Assembly: GCA_026397725.1 (NCBI GenBank)
Contig: JAPLUI010000326.1
Span: 1-47,254 of the forward strand
Direction: 5' to 3'
Origin: Verrucomicrobiota bacterium
Lineage (GTDB): Bacteria; Verrucomicrobiota; Verrucomicrobiia; Verrucomicrobiales; Akkermansiaceae
Length of the DNA: 47,254 nt
The notes beneath the pieces are model-generated. The model had not been told where the DNA came from. It searched no databases and worked only from the letters and a program-made list of their open reading frames with translations. A program made the translations under genes and the position numbers. Shown piece after piece: positions 18,655 through 28,371 of the stretch. Every line of letters begins with the position of its first letter. Within the stretch, counting starts at the first letter, position 1.

Positions 18655-19374
18655 GTGATTGCTGGAAATTATCGCACTCTAATCGCCGTCTTCCTGCTGA
18701 GCGCGTTGGCCCATTCCCAGGAGGCCCGGCCATCCGTAGCGGCGCTATCCGTTCGCGCCTTCATGCATGACCCGTCCCACACCGCTGCGGAGCTGTATCT
18801 GAAGGATGTCAATGGGCAGGTGATCAAATTGAACCTGGCGCCCGAGGAGCTTGGCAAGGCGCAGCAAACGATTCCTGTGGATGGCTCATTGGTCCTGTTC
18901 AGCACGGCAGTGGTTGATCCGAAAAACCCGGAACCGAGCGTCGCCGCCAGGGTTGCGGTCCCGAACACCATGAAGCGCGCCATCGCCATTATCATTCCCA
19001 GCCAAGCGAACGCAAAGCCGGCTTACCGCATGGTCTTGATAGATGATTCAGTCGCGGCATTTCCACCAGGGGCATCCAAGGTGTTGACGTTGGTCTCGTT
19101 TGAAACCGCCCTCGAGGCAGGTGAACACAAGGTTCTTTGCAGTCCGGGCAAAATCACCAACGTGGCGGCGGTTAAGGCGCTGGACCCCTACAACATGGCG
19201 CAAACCAATTTCCACTTCAAGAAGAATGATTCCTGGATTGCATTCAGTGAGTGCAGGATGAAATACCTCGATGTTTTCCGCCAGATTTTCCTTGTCTATA
19301 CCAGGCCGGGAAGCAGTGCTCCGGAACTCACGACACTCATCGATCAACTGCCGAGGCCAGAGCGTGCCAAGTAA
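18655..19374 (+). CDS. Exported protein of unknown function, partner of the Verru_Chthon protein
   Basis: This 239-residue protein starts at GTG 18655, seven bases after the upstream stop, giving a signal peptide IAGNYRTLIAVFLLSALAHSQ. No in-frame ATG occurs before codon 37, and that one would remove the signal. I recognise no named domain. The mature part alternates beta-like segments (SVAALSVRAFMHDPS, GQVIKLNLAPEELGKAQ, GSLVLFSTAVVDP) and lacks obvious catalytic motifs. The tight spacing implies co-transcription and a role with the large pseudopilin-type protein, perhaps as a periplasmic or surface accessory subunit. That role is inferred from context alone. Confidence 0.7.
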   Translation: MIAGNYRTLIAVFLLSALAHSQEARPSVAALSVRAFMHDPSHTAAELYLKDVNGQVIKLNLAPEELGKAQQTIPVDGSLVLFSTAVVDPKNPEPSVAARVAVPNTMKRAIAIIIPSQANAKPAYRMVLIDDSVAAFPPGASKVLTLVSFETALEAGEHKVLCSPGKITNVAAVKALDPYNMAQTNFHFKKNDSWIAFSECRMKYLDVFRQIFLVYTRPGSSAPELTTLIDQLPRPERAK

Positions 19375-19565
19375 ACCGGCTCCTCTTGAAACGATCTTCA
19401 AGCACGCGGTGCGCGAGGCCGCCGACCGGCAACCATTCGCAGCGAAATCAGCGCAATGAGGGAGGATGGGGGTGCCCGACCTACAACCCATCTGATTCAT
19501 CTCTGACCGAACGCCGAGCCCTGCCGCCGGGTCAGGCCAGGGCGGTTGGGATTGAAGTTGTGTGG

Positions 19566-19647
19566 CTCAGTCGATTACACTTAGTCGGTTACACTTAGTC
19601 GAATCGCTTAGTCGAATCGCTTAGTCGGTTACACTTAGTCGATTCCG
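19566..19647. repeat. Short tandem repeat of 13-14 bp CTTAGTCG units
   Basis: Six head-to-tail units share the core CTTAGTCG (the first reads CTCAGTCG) followed by ATTACA, GTTACA, AATCG, AATCG, GTTACA and ATTCCG. Unit length alternates between 13 and 14 bp. No spacer of unique sequence separates the units, so it is not a CRISPR array. Confidence 0.9.
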
Positions 19648-19659
19648 TCTTCCGGCTCG

Positions 19660-19704
19660 AACATTCAACATTCAACATTAAACATTCAACATTCAACATT
19701 CAAG
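19660..19704. repeat. CATTCAA heptanucleotide array, copy 2
   Basis: About six ACATTCA units in a row, one reading ACATTAA. It lies directly before copy 1 of the 130-bp dispersed repeat, the same order that recurs at 22611-22975. Confidence 0.9.
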
Positions 19705-19707
19705 TGG

Positions 19708-19830
19708 AAGAATGGGTGCCACGGTGGCATGGCTGGCGCTGGTGGCGACCGGGACGTGGCATCATCCCGAGGAATCCACCGTGCCACCATGCTGGTCACG
19801 CACGGCAACATACCCGGCCTTGAACCGGCC
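19708..19830 (+). repeat. Dispersed repeat of about 130 bp, copy 1
   Basis: This block aligns with 22835-22975. Shared long words include GGTGGCATGGCTGGCGCTGG, CATCATCCCGAGGAATCCAC and CACCATGCTGGTCACGCACG. Small indels separate the copies. Neither copy has a conserved open frame, so it behaves as a noncoding dispersed element. Both copies follow a CATTCAA array. Confidence 0.8.
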
Positions 19831-19957
19831 CGGACAGCACCACAAGGTGCCAAGTCACCGAAGCTGAGATCGGTTACCGAGTTCCGCGTGAAATTCCGCA
19901 GGAACCAAGACTCCACTTTTGAACACCCGAGGCGATGTGGTCGGAGTCCGTTGGACG

Positions 19958-20118
19958 GGTAGGATCCGCTTGCCGAAGATGCCGCGGAGGACGCGCGAGA
20001 TGGTGAAGACGAACTGGCGGTGGGGGACTTCGTGGCAGACGCAGGAGGCGATCCGGTCGGCGGTCTGGCGGGCGCGGCGCTGGTGGCAGGCGGGACAGAG
20101 ATGGCGGCGGCATGCGCA
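19958..20118 (-). pseudogene. Fragment of an IS91-type transposase zinc-binding domain
   Basis: On the minus strand, about 50 codons read CACRRHLCPACHQRRA followed by CHEVPHRQFVFTISRVLR and a short basic stretch. This is the pattern of the N-terminal zinc-binding domain of IS91/IS801-type transposases, where a Cys cluster is followed by PHRQ(Y/F)VFTIPK. The frame continues at both ends into unrelated DNA, and no catalytic tyrosine region is present, so it is a remnant. It is evidence that this gap was once invaded by a rolling-circle-type insertion sequence. Confidence 0.65.
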
Positions 20119-20121
20119 CTC

Positions 20122-20192
20122 ACGGGACGAGACGCCCCGGAGACGGCCTGCGGCGAGACGCCGCAATCACGGCCTGCCGCGAGACGCGGCAG
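20122..20192. repeat. Three tandem REP-like hairpins with AGA loops
   Basis: Two perfect hairpins, TGCGGCG-AGA-CGCCGCA (20149-20165) and CTGCCGCG-AGA-CGCGGCAG (20174-20192), are preceded by a third with one mismatch (about 20123-20139, GGGACG-AGA-CGCCCC). The spacing is about 26 bp. They share the GAGACG core but differ in compensated stem bases. There is no T tract, so a simple terminator role is unlikely. Confidence 0.85.
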
Positions 20193-20216
20193 CTACGTTG
20201 GAAGAGCGGATATCGC

Positions 20217-20508
20217 CCGGGCGGTAACGGTAGCGGAGGCGGTCCGGTTGGCGCGGGCCGACTTGCAGAAGCCCGGGCGGCCGGTGGGCGTGTTTTTGTT
20301 TGTCGGTCCGAGCGGCACCGGCAAGACCGAGCTGGCCAAGGCGCTGGCGGAGGCCTTGTTTCACGACGAGCGGCGCTTGCTCCGCTTCGACATGTCAGAG
20401 TTCATGGAAGAATACAGCGTGGCCAAGTATTCGTTCCTCGGGTTGTTCAAGATCGTCTATATTGTCTTCAATCTCGTTCCCTATGTGGCGCTGCTGATCG
20501 TGGGATAG
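20217..20508 (+). pseudogene. Fragment of a Clp-type AAA+ ATPase (second nucleotide-binding domain)
   Basis: About 70 codons match the start of the second AAA+ module of ClpA/ClpB/TssH proteins: VRLARADLQKPGRPVGVFLF, the Walker A GPSGTGKTELAKALAEALF, and FDMSEFMEEYSVAK. After YSVAK the similarity stops, and the frame runs into an unrelated hydrophobic tail (FLGLFKIVYIVFNLVPYVALL) before a TAG. The frame is open upstream to 20020 but only over repeat DNA. With no Walker B, sensor or first domain, it cannot be a working unfoldase. The hydrophobic end may be a fragment of a different membrane protein joined by the same rearrangement. Confidence 0.75.
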
Positions 20509-20517
20509 CCACTTGGA

Positions 20518-20880
20518 CTACTCATCCTGACTGCTGAGATCATCGGCGGTGTTTTCCAAACCGTCGGGACCTTTGCTGATGATTTCAAACTCGCCGGGCC
20601 GCTTCTTGCCGGGGAGCCGATAGACGTAGGCGTTGTGCCATGGATCGAGGGGAATCTTGCTCAACACCTGCGCCCATCGGTTCGGCGCGGGTGAAGTAGC
20701 CGGCTGTTCCACCAATGCCTTGAGCCCCTGCTGGGTGGTCGGATAACTTCCAGCATTCAACTTATACATTTCCAGGGCGCTATCGAAACTCTTGAAGTCC
20801 GTCGCCACTTGGTGAATCTTCGCCGCCCCCGCGATTCCCTTCATCGAGTAAATGGCACCACCAAGGTCCACTGAAACACC
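20518..20880 (-). pseudogene. gspG: 5'-truncated type II secretion pseudopilin GspG
   Basis: The minus-strand frame encodes the globular part of GspG: FKSFDSALEMYKLNAGSYP, TTQQGLKALVEQP, IPLDPWHNAYVYRLPG and EFEIISKGPDGLENTADDL, including the calcium-site region. The prepilin leader and most of the hydrophobic N-terminal helix are missing; only GGAIYSMKG remains. The upstream codons to 20979 (many His, Arg and Trp) have no pilin character. Without the leader peptide it could not be processed or assembled, so it is called a pseudogene. It ends ten bases from the Clp fragment on the other strand. Confidence 0.75.
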
Positions 20881-21000
20881 TTTGACGTTTGGCGGCCACG
20901 GGCGGAATTCATCGGGCGTCGCCTGTCGCTGCCGCTGCGCATGGCATAACTCCGTCTCAACAACACGCCACCACCACACCCCACTCCCCTACCCTACCCA

Positions 21001-21176
21001 ATGAATCCCATCGCCTTGTTCATTGGCGTGCTTGTTGCGCTCAAATCCTAGCTGTACACCCGCACCAAGGCGGCGCTCACCAAGCTGCCGCCGATGGAGC
21101 AGATCGAGGGCGGCACTGCCGTCCTGTCGGTGCTGCGCGAGATGGAATGGGCGAAGGAACGAATGCCAAGTTGCAG
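21001..21176 (+). pseudogene. Decayed small reading frame with internal stop
   Basis: From ATG 21001 the frame reads a hydrophobic MNPIALFIGVLVALKS, then a TAG, then continues in the same frame as LYTRTKAALTKLPPMEQIEG and SVLREMEWAKE. The continuity of protein-like sequence across the stop suggests a small membrane-anchored protein inactivated by a nonsense change. I do not recognise the family, and the call is weak. Confidence 0.3.
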
Positions 21177-21544
21177 GCATCGCCCCGTCGGGGCATGGGG
21201 TCGCCCTTGGATTTCCCCGCCTCTGACGCCGCGTCCGGCGGCTGCGGACGGATGCACGGGCCGTAAGTGGCCTCGCAATGGTGGGACCTTTGTGCTCCTG
21301 AAATTCCCGGGAGATTTTCCAAAAGAATCCTTGTCACCGCAGAGCGGACGGGTATTCTCAGCGGCAGGGACGCACCTCCACCGAAATGCCGTTCCGCCGA
21401 AATCGCCAACCTCCGCCCCATCCCGCCCATTCTCCCGCTCTCCGAACCACACTTTTACTTGTTCATGCGTGCCAACCCCAAAAGCAATTTCCTGGCAATC
21501 ACCGCAGCGCGGGTGGTTGGAGTCACCCCTGATCCATTGACGCC
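21177..21544. other. Noncoding stretch upstream of the aldo/keto reductase
   Basis: A GCCCCGTCGGGGC palindrome lies at about 21182-21194. No recognisable gene is present. A 27-codon frame (21464-21547) ends in an ATGA overlap with the reductase start and could be a leader, but nothing else supports it. Confidence 0.4.
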
Positions 21545-22513
21545 ATGAAGTATCGGAAAATCGGCAAGACGGAGCTTGAGGTTTCCGAGATCAGTCTGGG
21601 TTGCTGGACGATGGGGGGCCTGAGCTGGGTCAATGGCAATGCCAACGGCTGGGCCAACGTGGACGAGGACGAGGTGATCGCCGGGATCAAGGCGGCGCTG
21701 GATGCGGGTGTCAATCACTTCGACAACGCCGATGTCTATGGCAATGGCAGGGCGGAGCGGATGCTGGCCCGGGCGCTCAACAAATTGGGCGTCCGGAGCG
21801 ATAGCGTCGTGATCGCCACCAAGGTCGGGCACTTTCCAGGCACGGCCGCGCATGCCTATGAGCCCGCGCACATCCGCCACCAGTGCGAGCAGAGCCTGAC
21901 CAATTTGCAGCGCGACCATATTGACATTTACTATTTCCACCACGGCAGCTTCGGGCCGCACCTGGAGGATGCCGCCGCGACTCTCGATGCGCTGGTTGCC
22001 GCAGGGAAAGTGCGCGTGAAGGGGCAAAGCGCCTACTCAACCGCAGACTTCGAGATGGCCATTCCCGTGGTCAGGCCCGCCGCACTCCAGAGTTGGGCGC
22101 ACGCGCTGGATGATCAGTTCCTCCGTCCGGGTGCGCGCCTTCAGGAGTTGATGACCGAGTGGGGCTGCACGTTTGTCGCCTTCTCGCCGCTCGCGCAGGG
22201 CCGTCTCCTCGACAAATACGATCCGACCCGGCCGCCGGATTTCGACCCTGGCGACCACCGGCTCGGTAGCCACGCGTTCTCAGCCGAGGCACTGGCGGCC
22301 CTCAAACCGAAACTGGAAGCACTCAAGGCACGCTTTGGCCCAAGCACCGAGGATCTCTCCGCCGTCGCGCAGCGCTACATCCTGAATCTGGACCACGTGG
22401 CGTGTGTCATCCCCGGCTTCCGCAACGAGCGCCAGGTGAAGTGCAATCTATCCGCGGTGAACCGCGAACTCTCGCCCGACGACATGGACTTCATCCGTGA
22501 GACGTTGCGATGA
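21545..22513 (+). CDS. Aldo/keto reductase
   Basis: This 322-residue NAD(P)H-dependent oxidoreductase has a TIM-barrel fold. The opening MKYRKIGKTELEVSEISLG is typical. The catalytic tetrad is visible: Asp and Tyr in DNADVYG, Lys in IATKVG, and His in IYYFHH. The C-terminal region includes AQRYILNLDHVACVIPGFRN, the family's coenzyme-binding segment. Length is normal. It would reduce an aldehyde or ketone in the cytoplasm, possibly a sugar or sugar lactone given the surrounding catabolic genes, but the substrate cannot be read from sequence. It stands alone between two repeat-rich gaps. Confidence 0.92.
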   Translation: MKYRKIGKTELEVSEISLGCWTMGGLSWVNGNANGWANVDEDEVIAGIKAALDAGVNHFDNADVYGNGRAERMLARALNKLGVRSDSVVIATKVGHFPGTAAHAYEPAHIRHQCEQSLTNLQRDHIDIYYFHHGSFGPHLEDAAATLDALVAAGKVRVKGQSAYSTADFEMAIPVVRPAALQSWAHALDDQFLRPGARLQELMTEWGCTFVAFSPLAQGRLLDKYDPTRPPDFDPGDHRLGSHAFSAEALAALKPKLEALKARFGPSTEDLSAVAQRYILNLDHVACVIPGFRNERQVKCNLSAVNRELSPDDMDFIRETLR

Positions 22514-22602
22514 GAACCACCCCGAGAAGCAAGTTCTTAGCAGCCGAGTGGGTTTGCGGGTGGCAGCAGTGACGCGGTCAGGTCAGGTCAGGTCATGCTC
22601 TC

Positions 22603-22638
22603 GCTTGATCATTGAATGTTCAACATTCAACATTCAAT
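22603..22638. repeat. CATTCAA heptanucleotide array, copy 3
   Basis: It starts with CTTGATCATTGAATGTT, the inverse of the end of copy 1, followed by three CATTCAA-type units. It directly abuts the left end of the MITE-like element. Confidence 0.85.
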
Positions 22639-22642
22639 TTTC

Positions 22643-22821
22643 GTTACTACTCAGGTATGGCAGAATCATTTCAGAATTGGAAAAAGTCATTGGATCAACC
22701 CCTGTCTGTGCGCATCCGCACGCAGACAGACCGACCAGTGATGAATCCCCCTCAAGACTCTTGAAAAATGATTCTGCCATAAATGATTCTGCCATGAATT
22801 CTTTGGAACCTGAGTAGTAAC
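22643..22821. mobile_element. MITE-like element with 14-bp terminal inverted repeats
   Basis: The left end GTTACTACTCAGGT (22643-22656) and right end ACCTGAGTAGTAAC (22808-22821) are exact inverse copies. Immediately inside the left end is ATGGCAGAATCATT (22657-22670), whose inverse AATGATTCTGCCAT occurs twice near the right end (22767-22780 and 22782-22795). The centre has a hairpin with CTGTCTG and CAGACAG arms (22702-22729). The 179-bp element has no coding capacity and would need a transposase supplied elsewhere. I could not identify a clear target-site duplication. Confidence 0.75.
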
Positions 22822-22834
22822 CAATTTTCAAATA

Positions 22835-22975
22835 AGAATGGGCGCTACGGTGGCATGGCTGGCGCTGGTTGGGGCCGGGACGTGTGAGCATCATCCCGAG
22901 GAATCCACCGGCCACCATGCTGGTCACGCACGGCAAGCTGCCCGGCAGCGCCGTCCTTGAACCGGCGTGCGCCGG
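22835..22975 (+). repeat. Dispersed repeat of about 130 bp, copy 2
   Basis: It aligns with copy 1 at 19708-19830 with scattered substitutions and indels. It follows the MITE-like element by about a dozen bases, so the element may have inserted between the CATTCAA array and this block. Confidence 0.8.
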
Positions 22976-23005
22976 GTGGCGGCAGCAGAGAACGGCCGAC
23001 ACACC

Positions 23006-23023
23006 CGCCGGCTGAAGCCGGCG
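23006..23023. terminator. Perfect 7-bp hairpin downstream of acnA
   Basis: CGCCGGC-TGAA-GCCGGCG forms a GC-only stem 46 bases beyond the acnA stop on the minus strand. It lacks a following T tract, so it may equally be a REP-like repeat; GCCGGCTGAAGCCGGC palindromes are common between genes in GC-rich bacteria. Confidence 0.45.
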
Positions 23024-23068
23024 CTCTATCATGCAGACGAGGCCTGGCGGATGCAAGCCGCCGCCACG

Positions 23069-25870
<2,802 letters not shown>

Positions 25871-26032
25871 GGGAGTGGCGGTTGGTGGTTGGTGGATTCG
25901 GGATTTCGCTTGGCGGGAGCATAGGGATGGCGGGGGATTTGTCAAAATTGTTCGGGTGGAATTGTTTGGGTGGCTGGAGAAGTTTGATTTCTGTGGTTGA
26001 GGCGGGACGGGGGGCTGGGGTAGGGTTGGGGC

Positions 26033-26410
26033 ATGCGAGCGTGGATTTCAGTTCTGATGGCAGGGGCGGTGGGCATGGGGATGATTGGCTGCGGGGGACC
26101 GGGTGGCGGCGGTGGTGCCAACCCGGGAGCATTGAGCGGTGGCGAAGATCCGGCGGAAGGCGGGATTTCCGAGGTGCCCAATCCGCGGGCGGCGATGGCG
26201 GCAAAGAGCGGCAAATCATTGGCGCAGTTGCAGTTGGGACATGAAGTCTATATGCGGAAATGCGGCGAGTGCCATGCCTACCAACTGCCGCAACACATTG
26301 AGGTGGCAAAATGGAACGCTGGGAAACTCAAGACCGATTGCGGCTCGGATCTCGGGTCGGCGGAGGTGCGGGCGGTGGTGGACTACGTATCAGCCGTCAA
26401 GACGCCGTGA
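26033..26410 (+). CDS. Small cytochrome c-like lipoprotein
   Basis: This 125-residue protein has a lipoprotein signal (MRAWISVLMAGAVGMGMIGC) and a Gly-rich linker. A C-terminal segment with KCGECHAYQLP provides one CXXCH haem c attachment motif. The cytochrome fold appears minimal: the C-terminal helix (SAEVRAVVDYVSAVK) is present, but no methionine lies between CXXCH and that helix at the place where an axial ligand is usual, so the haem could be His/other ligated or five-coordinate. It would be tethered outside the cytoplasm as an electron carrier or haem sensor. The stop overlaps the GTG start of the LysE gene, suggesting co-transcription. Confidence 0.75.
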   Translation: MRAWISVLMAGAVGMGMIGCGGPGGGGGANPGALSGGEDPAEGGISEVPNPRAAMAAKSGKSLAQLQLGHEVYMRKCGECHAYQLPQHIEVAKWNAGKLKTDCGSDLGSAEVRAVVDYVSAVKTP

Positions 26411-27039
26411 GTGGGATCGTTGAATTGGCGGTTTTTGCCGGGGTGCTGGCGCTTGGCCAGTTCAGCCCGGGGCCGGATCTGCTGTTGTTGACGCGCACGG
26501 CCTTGGCGCAGGGCAGCAGGGCCGGGGCGTGGACGGCGGCGGGGATTGCGTGCGGCTTGGTGGTGCATGCGGCGGTGGCCATGAGCGGTGCCTCGCTGCT
26601 GTTAGCCGGGGCCTCGTTGCTGGCACGATGCCTGCGGGCGGCGGCGGCGGTTTATCTTGGCTGGATCGCCATCCAATTGCTGCGTGCGGCGGGCCGGCCG
26701 GGGCTCGCGACGGAGGCCGGGGCGGCTGCGCCCGGCACCGGGGATGCGATGTTTTTCTGGCGACGGGGGTTTTTCTGCAACGTCTTCAATCCCAAGGTCG
26801 CCTTGTTTCTAGCCGCAGTGGGCGCCCCCTTCCTCACGCCGGGGCATCCGGCGTGGTGGCCGCTGGTACTGGCGGGGGTGGTGGTGGGGGAAGGTTTTGT
26901 CCTGTGGATCGCTTGGGCCTGGGCACTCCAGTGGCCCCCCTTGAACCGGGGGTATCGCTCGGCCTCGCGCTGGATTGATGCACTCTTCGGCGTGGCGCTG
27001 GCCGTGCTGGCGGGGCGCTTGTGCGCCGGGCTGTGGTGA
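26407..27039 (+). CDS. LysE/RhtB family amino-acid exporter
   Basis: The protein has about 210 residues. GTG 26407, overlapping the upstream stop as GTGA, gives the family's usual N-terminus (VSGIVELAVFAGVLALGQFSPGPD). The frame is open back to ATG 26311, but those codons lie within the cytochrome gene. The conserved P-G-P of the first helix, an R-x-A-x-x-Q-G-x-x-A-G loop (RTALAQGSRAGAWTAAGIACG) and NVFNPKVALF are landmarks of LysE-type transporters. About six hydrophobic segments are visible. It probably exports an amino acid or a related small metabolite by proton exchange. Confidence 0.88.
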   Translation: MSGIVELAVFAGVLALGQFSPGPDLLLLTRTALAQGSRAGAWTAAGIACGLVVHAAVAMSGASLLLAGASLLARCLRAAAAVYLGWIAIQLLRAAGRPGLATEAGAAAPGTGDAMFFWRRGFFCNVFNPKVALFLAAVGAPFLTPGHPAWWPLVLAGVVVGEGFVLWIAWAWALQWPPLNRGYRSASRWIDALFGVALAVLAGRLCAGLW

Positions 27040-27161
27040 AATCCCGAATGGGCAACAAGGCGGCACCCACCACGCCCGCTTACGCAACGCTCCCATGCCA
27101 CAACGCTCCACCGGCGAAGCCGACCCGCGTGCCGACAGGGGCGAACGTTATTATTGTTAGA

Positions 27162-27839
27162 TCAATTGTAACTCGGAGTGCGGTGCTGGGTGAAGTAGCC
27201 ATCACCGACATACATTGAGCCGTTGTAGTCCGGGAGCGGGCCGGCATCCGGTGGCAGCGGGACGCTGACGCTCGCGTCTTCGGGCTGGGAGTAGGCGATG
27301 CTCACGGGAGTGCCGCGCGAGACGAGGCGGAAGAACTTGGGCGAGAGGTTTTCATGCATGCGGATGCAGCCGTGGGTGCAGGGTTGGTGTTTGATCCAGC
27401 CGGTATGGAAGCCGTAGTTGGGCTTGAACTCGCACCAGTAGGGCATCGGGGTGCCTTTGAAGGACCAGCCTGCAGGTTTATCGACGAGGAACTTCTGCTT
27501 CACGCTGCTGCCGCTGTAGGCGTAGCCGTGGGTGGCGGCGCGGTGCTTCGCTTCCTTGCCGAAGATGGTGAAACTGCCGGTGGGAGTGGGGGTGGCGGAA
27601 GTGCCGACGGATACCGGCATGGCCAGCAGCATGGTGGAACCTTCCATCACGTAAACCCGCTGCTTGCTGAGCGACACCTTGACCCGGACGTTGTTAGGGT
27701 TGGTTGGGAGCTTGGTGGGCAGATCGTAGGCCTGATATGCGGCGAGGCTGGAACCGCCTGAATTGACGGAGCACGATGACAGCAACGCGGCAATGGAGGC
27801 TGCCGCGGCGGCGAGGATGATGGTTGGTTTGATTCTCAT
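27162..27839 (-). CDS. L,D-transpeptidase (YkuD) lipoprotein
   Basis: The protein has about 225 residues from ATG 27839 (MRIKPTIILAAAAASIAALLSSC), with a lipobox Cys at about residue 23; the frame is open further upstream but lacks signal character. The YkuD domain runs from VRVKVSLSKQRVYVMEG to the active-site block FHTGWIKHQPCTHGCIRMHE, in which the last Cys is the nucleophile and the preceding His is part of the catalytic set. It would form 3-3 cross-links in peptidoglycan or attach proteins to it, from the periplasmic face. A proline-rich tail follows. The next minus-strand gene upstream (27910-28371) also encodes a lipoprotein; co-transcription is possible. Confidence 0.9.
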   Translation of the reverse strand: MRIKPTIILAAAAASIAALLSSCSVNSGGSSLAAYQAYDLPTKLPTNPNNVRVKVSLSKQRVYVMEGSTMLLAMPVSVGTSATPTPTGSFTIFGKEAKHRAATHGYAYSGSSVKQKFLVDKPAGWSFKGTPMPYWCEFKPNYGFHTGWIKHQPCTHGCIRMHENLSPKFFRLVSRGTPVSIAYSQPEDASVSVPLPPDAGPLPDYNGSMYVGDGYFTQHRTPSYN

Positions 27840-27909
27840 GGTTGCTTGGAATGACGGTGAGTGTCGCAGCATCATGCGGAAAGGCAAGCCGGAAATTCAA
27901 CCGCTTGCA

Positions 27910-28371
27910 TTATTGGAGCCGCTCCCAGGAATCGACCCGGTTCTTGACGAACCAGACGCTGGACTTCCGGTAGGGGACGTAAGTGACCTCGGGGCCGATT
28001 CCGACGCCACAGGCTGAGTAGGGGTAGCCGTATCGCCCATGGCGTCCGTAACCGCCGCAACCGAAGGTGCCGTAGCCGTATGCGCCGTAGTATTGGGTGG
28101 AGTAAACCGGATAGGCTGCGGTATAGTCCCAACGCAAAGCCGACTGGTCTCGTTGGAAACCTTCGTAACGCAGCGCGGGGGAGCCCCATGCCAGGAACAC
28201 GGCATCCTGAGACATCCCCTTGGCCAGTTTGCCTTGCTGGACGAGCTGTTGTTCCTTGGACGAGAGCGATCCGTACAGCTCCGGGTACTGGCGGATTCGC
28301 GTCTCGGGTGTGGACGGGACACAGGCTGCGGCAGCCAGGCCGACAACAAGGACAACAAGGATCTTCTTCAC
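27910..28371 (-). CDS. Small lipoprotein with SmpA/OmlA-like segment
   Basis: This 153-residue protein begins MKKILVVLVVGLAAAAC, a clear lipoprotein signal with Cys17. The middle contains KLAKGMSQDAVFLAWGSP, reminiscent of the BamE/SmpA pattern (a short helix then G-M-(S/T)-x-x-x-V-x-x-x-x-G-x-P). The second half is a Tyr/Gly-rich low-complexity stretch (YYGAYGYGTFGCGGYGRHG). It ends with SSVWFVKNRVDSWERLQ. I cannot assign a precise function; outer-membrane or periplasmic location is likely. It lies upstream of the L,D-transpeptidase on the same strand, about 70 bp away. Confidence 0.75.
   Translation of the reverse strand: MKKILVVLVVGLAAAACVPSTPETRIRQYPELYGSLSSKEQQLVQQGKLAKGMSQDAVFLAWGSPALRYEGFQRDQSALRWDYTAAYPVYSTQYYGAYGYGTFGCGGYGRHGRYGYPYSACGVGIGPEVTYVPYRKSSVWFVKNRVDSWERLQ

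Larger units (their letters stand above)
22514..23068. other. Repeat-rich intergenic region
   Basis: This 555-bp gap holds, in order, short TCAGG direct repeats (about 22577-22595), a CATTCAA array, a 179-bp MITE-like element, the second copy of the 130-bp repeat, and a perfect CGCCGGC hairpin. No protein-coding gene is supported. Confidence 0.8.

Noticed and set aside
19566..19647. Possible CRISPR array
   Set aside because: Units are 13-14 bp with no unique spacers and there are no cas genes.
21464..21547. 27-codon leader peptide overlapping the aldo/keto reductase start
   Set aside because: Only the ATGA overlap supports it; there is no ribosome-binding site or attenuator structure visible.
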